Assembly (NCBI GenBank): GCA_963974055.1
Contig: CAXBCP010000004.1
Coordinates: 62,001-126,000 of the forward strand
Direction of reading: 5' to 3'
Source of the DNA: CAXBCP01 sp963974055
GTDB lineage: Bacteria; Pseudomonadota; Alphaproteobacteria; MPNO01; UBA830
Length of the DNA stretch: 64,000 nucleotides
In this document: positions 8,488-15,894 of the stretch, piece by piece
How the letters are laid out: every line of letters begins with the position of its first letter
Numbering within the stretch: position 1 is the stretch's first letter
Made by a program: the position numbers and the translations under genes
Notes under the pieces: model-generated
Seen by the model: only the letters and a program-made list of their open reading frames with translations
Told to the model about the DNA's origin: nothing
Database searches by the model: none

Positions 8488-9327
8488 ATGAGGGATATCG
8501 TTGCTGCCATTCTCGGCATCGTTCTGCTCGCCGGAACGGCCCAGGCCGACGGCCCGCCACAGCGGGTGGTTTCGGCGGGCGGGGATCTTACCGAGATCAT
8601 CTATGCCCTGGATGCACAGGACAGGCTAGTCGGCGTCGACAGCACGTCGAACTACCCGGCGACGGCGAAGGACCTTGCCCAGATCGGGTATGTCCGGCGC
8701 GTTGCGCCCGAAGGGATCCTGTCGCTTAAACCGGATATGATCCTTGGCGCCTACGATATGGGGCCGCCGGCCGCGATCGGGCAACTGAAAGCGGCGGGGG
8801 TCAAAGTGGCGCTGGCCCCGCGCGGCGATCTGCCGGGCGGCATCCCGGCCAAGATCCGGTTCGTCGGCGAAGCCCTTGGACTTTCCGCCAAGGCAGAGAT
8901 GCTCGCGTCGAAAGTAGCGGCCGATCTCAAGCGTGCCATGACGCAGTACGGCAAGGCGGGACCCGGGCCAAAGGTCATCTTCATCCTTTCGCTCGGCGAA
9001 GGCGGGGTGCTGGTCGGCGGGCGCGGCAGCTCGGCCGAAGCGATCATCCAAATGGCCGGCGGACGAAACGCCGCGACGGGATTCGACGGCTACAAACCGA
9101 TGTCACGCGAAGCGATTCTGGCGTCACAGCCCGAGGTATTGCTGATGATGGAATCGTCGGTCCAGCGATACGGCGGCATCGAGGCTGTCCTCAAACGCCC
9201 GGAACTGGCGTCGACACCCGCCGCGCTGAACGGGAAATCCATTGCCATGGACGGCATGCTGCTGCTGGGCTTCGGGCCCCGCACGCCTTCCGCTGTCGCC
9301 CGGCTTGGCGAATATCTGCATCGCTAA
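8488..9327 (+). CDS. hmuT: Heme ABC transporter periplasmic binding protein
   Basis: A 279-residue class III periplasmic binding protein with signal peptide (residues 1-20, cleavage near AQA). The mature part begins with the HmuT-type 'RVVSAGGDLTEIIYAL' and continues with GVDSTSNYPA and a long backbone helix. The start at 8488 follows AAAGGAGAAAAAGAC; an upstream extension overlaps the receptor gene in another frame and is rejected. It should carry heme from the outer membrane receptor to HmuU. It lies between the receptor and the permease in one operon with short gaps (43 and 12 bases). Confidence 0.92.
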   Translation: MRDIVAAILGIVLLAGTAQADGPPQRVVSAGGDLTEIIYALDAQDRLVGVDSTSNYPATAKDLAQIGYVRRVAPEGILSLKPDMILGAYDMGPPAAIGQLKAAGVKVALAPRGDLPGGIPAKIRFVGEALGLSAKAEMLASKVAADLKRAMTQYGKAGPGPKVIFILSLGEGGVLVGGRGSSAEAIIQMAGGRNAATGFDGYKPMSREAILASQPEVLLMMESSVQRYGGIEAVLKRPELASTPAALNGKSIAMDGMLLLGFGPRTPSAVARLGEYLHR

Positions 9328-9339
9328 CAGGCCCGGAAC

Positions 9340-10407
9340 GTGCAGCAGATATCGGCACCGCGGTTGTTAGACCGTCTGCGACCCGTCGGGCAACCGGGAA
9401 TTTTCCTGGTTCTCGGGGCGCTGGTTGTGGCGGTTGCGCTCGCGGAACTGTCCTATGGCCCGGTGCGTCTGAGCATATCCGAAATTGGCCGCGCGCTGTT
9501 CGGTTGGGGGGATGTGGGTACGACGGCGATTGTCGCCCAAATCCGGGCGCCGCGGCTCCTGCTCGGGATCGCGGTCGGTGTCGGGCTTTCACTGTCCGGT
9601 TGCGCGCTTCAGGGCGTGCTCCGCAACCCGCTTGCCGATCCCGGCCTGATCGGGGTCACCGGCGGGGCGTCGGTGGGCGCGGTAACCGTTATCGTGCTGG
9701 GCGGGACGCTTGCCACCGGGCTGCCGCCGGCAATCCGGCCGTATCTTCTGCCGGTTGCCGCCTTCGTCGGCGCCGCCGTTGTCACGGGATTCGTTTTTCG
9801 TGTTTCCCGCCGGTCCGGTACGACTTCCGTGGCGACCCTGATTCTGGCCGGTGTGGCGGTGAACGCAATTGCCGGTGCTGCCATCGGTGCGATGGTCTAT
9901 ATCAGCGATGACCGGCAACTCCGAGACCTGACATTCTGGACCATGGGCTCGCTCGGCGGGGCCAACTGGCTGCCCGTGATTGTCACCCTCGCAATCGTCG
10001 CCGTTGCGGCGATTTCACTGGCCCGCATGGGACGCGCACTCGACCTGTTTCAGCTGGGCGAACGCGCAGCGTTTCATGCCGGTCTCGACGTCGAACGCAC
10101 AAAACGCAAGGCGGCGATTCTCACCGCGATTGCCGTGGGGGGCGCTACCGCCGCCGCGGGGCCGATCGGTTTCATCGGACTGGTCGCGCCGCATATGGCG
10201 CGCCTCATTGTCGGTCCGAACCACCGGGTCGTTCTGCCGGCTTCCGCCCTGCTCGGCACGGCCTTGATCCTGGGCGCGGACCTTGTCGTCCGCAATGTCG
10301 TGCCGCCGGCAGAACCGCCGATCGGACTGGCGACAAGCCTGATCGGGGGGCCTTTCTTTCTCTGGCTGTTGCTGAACCGCATGCAGAGGGGCAGGGGAAA
10401 TGCTTGA
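9340..10407 (+). CDS. hmuU: Heme ABC transporter permease (FecCD family)
   Basis: A 355-residue inner membrane permease of the FecCD/BtuC type with about ten helices. Family motifs include 'IRAPRLLLGIAVGVGLSLSGCALQGVLRNPLADPGLIGV' in part (about residues 67-106), the coupling helix region near 'ERTKRKAAI' and 'GPIGFIGLVAPHMARL'. The start is GTG at 9340, 12 bases after hmuT. It overlaps hmuV by 8 bases, implying coupled translation. It forms the membrane channel for heme with HmuT and HmuV. Confidence 0.93.
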   Translation: MQQISAPRLLDRLRPVGQPGIFLVLGALVVAVALAELSYGPVRLSISEIGRALFGWGDVGTTAIVAQIRAPRLLLGIAVGVGLSLSGCALQGVLRNPLADPGLIGVTGGASVGAVTVIVLGGTLATGLPPAIRPYLLPVAAFVGAAVVTGFVFRVSRRSGTTSVATLILAGVAVNAIAGAAIGAMVYISDDRQLRDLTFWTMGSLGGANWLPVIVTLAIVAVAAISLARMGRALDLFQLGERAAFHAGLDVERTKRKAAILTAIAVGGATAAAGPIGFIGLVAPHMARLIVGPNHRVVLPASALLGTALILGADLVVRNVVPPAEPPIGLATSLIGGPFFLWLLLNRMQRGRGNA

Positions 10408-11188
10408 AGCGATGGATCTGACCGTGCGGTTCGGGGCGTCTACGCTTGCGGTCAATAACGTGTCGATCGCCGTCAAACCGGGAAAGGTGCTGACGTTATG
10501 CGGGCCGAACGGGGCCGGAAAATCGACGCTACTGGCGGTGCTGGCGGGCGATCTCAAACCCACTTCGGGCGAGGCGTTACTCGATAACCAACCGGTCCGG
10601 TCGCTCGGCACCGAGGTATTGGCAACCCGGCGCGCCGTTCTCGAACAAAGCCCGAGCCTGTCGGCTGCGTTTTCGGTGAGGCAACTCGCCGGACTCTCCA
10701 TCGGGATCGAGGTCTCGCCGCGCGATACCGATGCAATCATCGCGGACGTTGTGTCGGATGTCGGTCTGAGCCCGCGGATTAACGATCGCGTCGATCTGTT
10801 GTCCGGCGGTCAACGGCACAGGGCCCATCTGGCGAGAGTGCTGGGCCAGCTTGCCGCGGCGGGCGAACGGAACGGGCAGTATCTCCTGCTCGACGAACCG
10901 ACAGCGAGCCTGGACCTGGTTCACCAGATTGCGGTGATGAAAGTAGCGCGGCGTGCGGCTTCGCGCGGTGTCGGCGTTCTCGTAATTTTGCACGACCTGA
11001 ACCTGGCGGCTGCGTTTTCGGACGAGGTTGCGCTTCTGGCGGCCGGGCGTCTGGTCGATTCCGGCCCGCCTGCCGCGGTATTCACATCGGAACAGCTTAG
11101 CGAAATATACGAGGCGTCCATCGACGTGGTTTCCGATCCGTCGAGTGCGCTGAGAATTTTCCCGGTGTTCGAGCCCGTAACCGCGTGA
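10400..11188 (+). CDS. hmuV: Heme ABC transporter ATP-binding protein
   Basis: A 262-residue ABC ATPase with Walker A (GPNGAGKST, about residues 34-42), the signature LSGGQRHRAHLARV, Walker B (LLLDEPTASLD) and the H-loop histidine (VILHDLN). The signature with 'QRHRAHLARV' is characteristic of HmuV heme importers. It is the third gene of the hmuTUV set, with its start overlapping hmuU by 8 bases. No hmuS-type heme-degrading gene is present; an IsdG-type monooxygenase follows 45 bases downstream instead. Confidence 0.94.
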   Translation: MLEAMDLTVRFGASTLAVNNVSIAVKPGKVLTLCGPNGAGKSTLLAVLAGDLKPTSGEALLDNQPVRSLGTEVLATRRAVLEQSPSLSAAFSVRQLAGLSIGIEVSPRDTDAIIADVVSDVGLSPRINDRVDLLSGGQRHRAHLARVLGQLAAAGERNGQYLLLDEPTASLDLVHQIAVMKVARRAASRGVGVLVILHDLNLAAAFSDEVALLAAGRLVDSGPPAAVFTSEQLSEIYEASIDVVSDPSSALRIFPVFEPVTA

Positions 11189-11233
11189 TCGTTTCGGGCC
11201 GCGCCAAGTCGTGATCAATCAGGAGAATCCATC

Positions 11234-11542
11234 ATGTTTATTGCAATGAACCGTTTTCAAATCGTACCGGGGTCGGAACCGGCATTCGAGGAGGTCTGGC
11301 GGGCGCGTGATTCCCGGCTGGCCGATGTTCCGGGTTTCGTCGAGTTCCGCTTGCTTCGCGGCGCCAGCAACGATGAAGCGACGCTGTATGCCTCTCATAC
11401 GACCTGGCGCGACCGCGATGCATTCGAGGCCTGGACCCGGTCCGACAATTTCCGCGAAGCCCATGCCAATGCAGGCGACAGCAAAGGCCTGTATCTGGGG
11501 CGGCCTCAGTTCGAAGGTTTCGACACCGTTCTCGAGGGTTAG
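11234..11542 (+). CDS. IsdG/MhuD-type heme-degrading monooxygenase
   Basis: A 102-residue antibiotic-biosynthesis-monooxygenase fold protein. The catalytic triad of IsdG-type heme oxygenases is visible as Asn6 (FIAMNRF), Trp67 (EAWTRS) and His77 (REAHANAG), with spacing that matches IsdG. These enzymes form homodimers, bind heme in a ruffled state and open the ring to free iron. The start follows ATCAGGAGAATCCATC. Its place directly behind hmuTUV supports a role in using imported heme. The reaction product (staphylobilin, mycobilin or another) cannot be told. Confidence 0.85.
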   Translation: MFIAMNRFQIVPGSEPAFEEVWRARDSRLADVPGFVEFRLLRGASNDEATLYASHTTWRDRDAFEAWTRSDNFREAHANAGDSKGLYLGRPQFEGFDTVLEG

Positions 11543-11545
11543 CGG

Positions 11546-11890
11546 ATGGATTTCGCACGCAGTATTCCCGTATTGCCGTCGCTCGCTATCGCCGAGACCG
11601 GATCTTTCTATATGGCAAAACTTGGTTTTCAGCGCATTTACGGGGAAGACGACTATCTCATTGTGCGACGGGGTGAAATGGAACTTCATTTCTGGCGAAC
11701 CGATGATCCGTCATTGCCCGAAAACACGTCCTGCTACATCCGGGGCGGCGAGATCGAGACGCTCTATGCGGAATACAGCGCTGCCGGGGTTCCCGGCCTC
11801 AGCGCGTTCGAAGTGCGGTCCTGGAACATGAAGGAATTCTATATCCACGACCCCCATGGAAACCTGCTGCGTTTCGGCATGGCGCCGTAA
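11546..11890 (+). CDS. VOC-superfamily (glyoxalase/bleomycin-resistance-like) protein
   Basis: A 114-residue protein of the vicinal oxygen chelate fold with paired beta-alpha-beta-beta-beta modules. It resembles bleomycin-binding proteins (start SIPVLPSLAIAETGSFYMAKLGF in part; end 'FYIHDPHGNLLRFG'). It begins 4 bases after the heme monooxygenase stop, so it is in the same operon. Substrate is unknown; it could bind or sequester a small ligand, or assist with heme breakdown products, but only position suggests the latter. Confidence 0.75.
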   Translation: MDFARSIPVLPSLAIAETGSFYMAKLGFQRIYGEDDYLIVRRGEMELHFWRTDDPSLPENTSCYIRGGEIETLYAEYSAAGVPGLSAFEVRSWNMKEFYIHDPHGNLLRFGMAP

Positions 11891-11905
11891 GGAGCGGGGA
11901 TTCAG

Positions 11906-11923
11906 TCCGGCGGCTGCGCCGGA
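11906..11923. terminator. Hairpin between convergent heme genes
   Basis: TCCGGCG and CGCCGGA pair around a GCTG loop 16 bases past the VOC gene stop and before the end of hemP on the other strand. There is no T-run, so this is only a possible bidirectional terminator. Confidence 0.4.
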
Positions 11924-11944
11924 AGGACGACGCCGGTATCGCCG

Positions 11945-12109
11945 TTATTTGGTCATTATCAGTTTGCCTTTTGCAGTTCGGCGGAGTCGATATATCTGGT
12001 CTTCGTGCAGGATCGTTATTTCGTTTCGTCCCCGCAGAAGGATTTCGCTCGATATCGGCGGCGGTGCGTCTTCGGGAAATCCGGCGCCGCTTTTGTCGTT
12101 TGAATTCAT
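11945..12109 (-). CDS. hemP: Hemin uptake protein HemP/HmuP
   Basis: A 54-residue protein ending in the HemP pattern 'YRLRRTAKGKLIMTK', preceded by 'LLRGRNEITILHEDQI'. HemP/HmuP proteins are small heme-uptake factors; in Bradyrhizobium HmuP is a co-activator of heme receptor genes. The ATG at 12109 has an AGGAAACC site upstream. An alternative ATG at 12154 would give 69 residues and start 6 bases after the tonB stop, which would suit translational coupling; homology does not decide. It lies in an operon behind tonB. Confidence 0.85.
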   Translation of the reverse strand: MNSNDKSGAGFPEDAPPPISSEILLRGRNEITILHEDQIYRLRRTAKGKLIMTK

Positions 12110-12160
12110 GTCTGGTTTCCTGTCTTCTCCGCCTGAGCGTCTGTCTGTCGACATTGCGGT

Positions 12161-13150
12161 CTACCGTATTGAAAATTCTATCGGCACGAGCAGCTCAAGC
12201 CGGCTTTGCTCGAATTCGCCGGGTATCGGCGGAAGCGGTTGCGCCCGGCGGATCATGTCTTCGACCTCGCCGTCGAGAATCTTGAAACCCGAACTGCGCC
12301 GAATCCGGTAGTCGAGCACTCTGCCGTCGCGCGCCATGACAAAGAACAGCATCGCCGTCCCCTGTTGGCGTCGCCGCTTGGCCCGGCGCGGATATTCCTT
12401 GTGTTTCTCGAGCCATCCCCGGAGGAGCGCATAGTAGTTTGCGGCAACCGCCCCCGATGCACCGCTTGGCCCGGTACTGGCAAGCTCCGTCTCCTGCGAA
12501 CCCCGGTCGGCGGAACCGGAAACGCCGCCGGCACCGGCGACCGAAGCGGCTGATTGTTCGGCCGGGGGACGAACGCCGACGGGATCCGGCAGCGCGGCGG
12601 TCTGTTCCGGGGCGGGTGCCGGCGGTTTGCGCTGCGGCTTCGGTGCGGGATGTGCGACTGCCTGTGGCGGTTTAGGCGGAGAGGCGGTTTCAGTCGGCGG
12701 GACAGGAACGGCCGCCTGATTTACAGGTTCGGGTGTTTGCTCGGCGGGCGGCGGTTCGATCGCCGCCGCGATCTCGGTTTCGGGGATTGCCCGGTCCTGG
12801 GATGCCAGGGCAACCGGCGACGGGACGTTTTCAGCCGGAATATTTTTGGCAACCGCTGCCGCCTCGGGGGGGGGAATGGCGCTCGCCGCTTCCGGGGTTG
12901 CTTCCGGGGGCGGGTCGGCTTCTTCGGGTGGGGACGGTGCCTGTGTCGCGCTGGCGGTTGCCGCCACGGAATCGACTGATCCCGCCGCAGCCGAAACGGA
13001 CCCGAGGGCGATTTCTATTCCATGTTCACCCGCACCTGTTCCGGCTGCGGGCGGCGGGGTGATGTGCCAGCCCAGCGCGGCGCCGATTCCGGCATGAAGG
13101 AGGACAGCAAGCGCGAGCGCGCCGAGCCGGTGTCGCCACAACAGGGTCAT
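12161..13150 (-). CDS. tonB: Energy-transducing protein TonB
   Basis: A 329-residue TonB. Residues 1-30 include the single N-terminal membrane anchor (ALALAVLLHAGIGAAL). Residues about 30-220 form a long periplasmic spacer very rich in Pro, Ala and Glu. The C-terminal TonB domain (about 235-329) contains 'YPRRAKRRRQQGTAMLFFVMARDGRVLDYRI' in part and 'PLPPIPGEF'. It passes energy from ExbB/ExbD, which are not in the window, to outer membrane receptors such as the one at 6399. A Fur-like palindrome lies 95 bases upstream. The linkage to hemP suggests a heme-dedicated TonB. Confidence 0.93.
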   Translation of the reverse strand: MTLLWRHRLGALALAVLLHAGIGAALGWHITPPPAAGTGAGEHGIEIALGSVSAAAGSVDSVAATASATQAPSPPEEADPPPEATPEAASAIPPPEAAAVAKNIPAENVPSPVALASQDRAIPETEIAAAIEPPPAEQTPEPVNQAAVPVPPTETASPPKPPQAVAHPAPKPQRKPPAPAPEQTAALPDPVGVRPPAEQSAASVAGAGGVSGSADRGSQETELASTGPSGASGAVAANYYALLRGWLEKHKEYPRRAKRRRQQGTAMLFFVMARDGRVLDYRIRRSSGFKILDGEVEDMIRRAQPLPPIPGEFEQSRLELLVPIEFSIR

Positions 13151-13244
13151 AGAGCCCCCTGCGCCCCCGTTTTTTGCCGGTTGGCCGTCAATTCCATATG
13201 CTTGCTTGCCGTGCCGGCGATCATATCGGCCCCAGGTCCAAGAT

Positions 13245-13265
13245 TGAGAATCATTTGCATTCTCA
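13245..13265. promoter_or_regulatory. Fur-box-like operator upstream of tonB
   Basis: TGAGAAT and ATTCTCA form perfect 7-bp arms around CATTTGC. The core is nearly identical to that of the site at 6296-6314, giving a likely shared iron-responsive repressor for the receptor operon and the tonB-hemP operon. Confidence 0.8.
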
Positions 13266-13384
13266 GTTCATAAAACTACAATTCGCCCTGATCGTCGTCA
13301 AGCATGGTTGCCATCGGACATCGCGAAAATTCCCGGGACGGTTTGCAGTCTTTTCCGGTCCGTATCGGAGCCGGTTATGCGCGC

Positions 13385-14086
13385 CTAGTGTTTGACGGCG
13401 ACGAGATTGAGCAGGGTTTCCTCACGCGTGGCGGGCGGCCTGGGCCCGAGCAGTTTTTCGACCAACCCCAGATCGGCGCGGCTCCACCAGAGATAGGGGT
13501 AGGACGTCGCATTCGCCGCACAGTCGAACCCTGCCTGTTCGATGAATTCGCGGTATTCTTCTGCCGATTTCTGGACGTCCATGGGATGGCGGAACAATAG
13601 ACGGATAATCCATGAATGGATGAACGCCCGCGTCGATTCCGCGAACAGCAACAATCCGCCGGGTTTCAGCACCCGGTGAAATTCAGAGATCGCACGTTCC
13701 TGATCTGCGAGGTGATGAAATGTCTGGTGACAGAACACCATATCCACCGTTTCGTCGCCAAGGCAGAGCGAAGCACTGGTGCCCCGGATCAAGGTCACCG
13801 GTATATCTATTTCACCTGATTGACTGGCTGCCAGGCTGAGCATCTCGGCATCTATGTCGATCCCGACAATAAGCTCGGGTGAAAACCGGGCCCGCAATCG
13901 TTTGAACGACTGCCCGCCGCCGCACCCGACATCGACAATTACCGGATAGGCCGTTGCACGGTTTGCGATCAGGCGATCGAGATCGCGCATCGCGACGTCC
14001 AATACGCGCGTCTCCCATATGTCCGTTCGCAGGAACCATTTTCCGAACCGCGACTCGGCTATGTATGCTGGCCGTTCCGCCGCCAT
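13385..14086 (-). CDS. Class I SAM-dependent methyltransferase
   Basis: A 233-residue methyltransferase of the UbiE/type 11 class. Motif I is 'VDVGCGGGQSF' (about residue 47), followed by the acidic loop 'GIDIDAEML', motif II near 'DMVFCHQTFHHL' and motif III 'VLKPGGLLLFAEST'. The start is taken as ATG 14086, with a GAGG site just upstream; TTG at 14095 is possible. The acceptor is unknown. It is divergent from the surface-polysaccharide-type genes and about 3.6 kb from the aryl polyene operon, which has no methyltransferase of its own. A role in either is conceivable but not shown. Confidence 0.8.
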   Translation of the reverse strand: MAAERPAYIAESRFGKWFLRTDIWETRVLDVAMRDLDRLIANRATAYPVIVDVGCGGGQSFKRLRARFSPELIVGIDIDAEMLSLAASQSGEIDIPVTLIRGTSASLCLGDETVDMVFCHQTFHHLADQERAISEFHRVLKPGGLLLFAESTRAFIHSWIIRLLFRHPMDVQKSAEEYREFIEQAGFDCAANATSYPYLWWSRADLGLVEKLLGPRPPATREETLLNLVAVKH

Positions 14087-14236
14087 GATCCTCAACCATT
14101 GTGACTGACATACGATGCCTGACCGGTGGCACCGCCGAAATTAATACAAACTCCCCGGGCGGTTGCAAGAACCGTTGCCCGTATAGGGCTTCTCGGGCAT
14201 TGTCGGCGGCGTACTGCTTCTGACAACTACAATGCG

Positions 14237-14494
14237 ATGGCCAATCCCATGATGGCACGACAGTCCGGCTTCGTCTTCGCCATCTCATTCGCGGTTTTTC
14301 TGGCCTGGCACGGCCCTGCCCATGCATATCTCGACCCGGGGACGGGCAGCATGATCCTGCAGGGTATCATCGGCGCAGTGGTCGGCGGGCTGATAGCGCT
14401 GAAGCTGTACTGGGCCCGGCTCAGAAATTTCCTTTCGTCGCATCGCCCAGGTCGGTCATCGGATAACCGGGACCGCCATCCGGACAACAATTGA
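14237..14494 (+). CDS. Small membrane protein with YLDPGTGS motif
   Basis: An 85-residue protein with a signal-like hydrophobic N-terminus (about residues 9-28, ending AHA), then 'YLDPGTGSMILQGIIGAVVGG' in part, one membrane helix and a basic hydrophilic tail. Short proteins with this motif recur beside NoeA-like and sulfatase-like genes in surface-polysaccharide loci; their role is unknown. The ATG at 14237 is the start that gives the signal sequence. The following gene starts within or just after its stop, so they form one operon. Confidence 0.7.
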   Translation: MANPMMARQSGFVFAISFAVFLAWHGPAHAYLDPGTGSMILQGIIGAVVGGLIALKLYWARLRNFLSSHRPGRSSDNRDRHPDNN

Positions 14495-14502
14495 TCGACG
14501 TA

Positions 14503-15894
14503 ATGCAACGGGACGGCGGCTCTTTTCGCGATCCGGCCGGTAATGTCTATCGCGGGAACGGCCGGGTGTTTCGCACGGTTTCCGATGCAGGCGCCGCGGA
14601 TTACGAATTCGCCCGCGATAGCGGTTTTCTGTCGGCGATGACCGCGAAAAACAGTGTTATCGAAATGACAGAAGTGGCGCCCGGCATCCTCGGCGGGGTC
14701 GCCGAATGCAGATATGTGCTAGAGCATCCGGTCCTGAATTTTGTCTCCTATCCCTATGAATGGTGCTTTTCGGCCCTGCAGGCGGCTGCGTTACTACAAC
14801 TCGACCTGATCCTGGAGGCCCTGGACCATGACGTGATGCTGTCCGATGCGTCGGCCTATAACGTGCAGTTCCGGGGCGCGCGGCCCGTCTTTATCGATGC
14901 CCTGTCGTTCCGGCCCTATCGGGAAGGTGAATACTGGGCGGCCCATCAGCAGTTCTGCGATCAGTTTCTGAATCCCCTATTGCTGAGGGCACTGGGAGGC
15001 GTGGATTTTAACGCCTGGTACCGAGGAAACCTCGAAGGTATTCCGTCGGCGGATCTCGACCGGCTGCTGCCGTGGTTCAGGAAGTTGAGCTGGCGTGTGC
15101 TGACGCATGTTACGCTGCCGGTGAAACTGCAATCCGGAACACGGCAGAAAACCGCAAGTCGGCTCGACGCTGCCGCGGCGCGGCGATTGCCGCGTGCCTC
15201 GCTCGGCCATTTGGTGCGCGGTCTGCGGACGTGGATTGCCGCCCTGTCCCCGCCAACGGGCAAACGCAGCGCGTGGAGCCTGTATGAGTCCGAAAACAGC
15301 TATGACGGTGATGCGAAAAGTCTGAAGCAGGACTTCACCCGACGATTCGCTGCGGCCGCAAAACCCGCCATCCTGTGGGATATCGGCTGCAATACCGGGA
15401 TATATACCGAGGCGGCGCTCGAGGCGGGTGCCGGCGAAGCTATCGGATTCGATACGGATACAGGCGCGGTGGAAGCGGGATTCGCGCGTGCTGCAAAAAA
15501 CGGGACACCGTTTCTGCCGCTTGTGCTCGACGCAGCGGACCCGAGCCCCGGAAAGGGCTGGCGCGGACGCGAAAGAAAAAGCCTGTTTGAGCGCGCGAAT
15601 GCCGATGGCCTGATCGCCTATGCCCTCGTTCACCACCTTTCGATCGGCCGGAATATCCCGCTCGCCGACGTGATCTCCTGGCTGATCGGGCTCGCGCCCC
15701 AGGGCGTGATCGAATTCGTGGAAAAAAACGATCCCATGGTGCGGCATATGTTGCGGCTCCGGGACGATATCTTTGACGACTACAACCGGGATGTCTTCAT
15801 GAAGGCCATTCGGCAGGACGCCGATATCGTGGAGACGTGCGAGGTCATGGAAGAACAGCGGGTCCTGGTATGGTATCGCCGCCGCGCGCCATGA
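14503..15894 (+). CDS. NoeA-like class I SAM-dependent methyltransferase
   Basis: A 463-residue protein related to the nodulation protein NoeA. An N-terminal half (about 1-190) with 'VSYPYEWCFSALQAAALL' and 'MLSDASAYNVQF' resembles a kinase-like host-specificity region. A C-terminal methyltransferase domain carries 'ILWDIGCNTGIYT' (about residue 288) and 'AIGFDTDTGAVE'. ATG 14503 is chosen; TTG 14491, overlapping the previous stop as TTGA, is an alternative that adds four residues. The substrate is unknown; family context is modification of surface or signalling saccharides. The next gene overlaps by 4 bases. Confidence 0.75.
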   Translation: MQRDGGSFRDPAGNVYRGNGRVFRTVSDAGAADYEFARDSGFLSAMTAKNSVIEMTEVAPGILGGVAECRYVLEHPVLNFVSYPYEWCFSALQAAALLQLDLILEALDHDVMLSDASAYNVQFRGARPVFIDALSFRPYREGEYWAAHQQFCDQFLNPLLLRALGGVDFNAWYRGNLEGIPSADLDRLLPWFRKLSWRVLTHVTLPVKLQSGTRQKTASRLDAAAARRLPRASLGHLVRGLRTWIAALSPPTGKRSAWSLYESENSYDGDAKSLKQDFTRRFAAAAKPAILWDIGCNTGIYTEAALEAGAGEAIGFDTDTGAVEAGFARAAKNGTPFLPLVLDAADPSPGKGWRGRERKSLFERANADGLIAYALVHHLSIGRNIPLADVISWLIGLAPQGVIEFVEKNDPMVRHMLRLRDDIFDDYNRDVFMKAIRQDADIVETCEVMEEQRVLVWYRRRAP

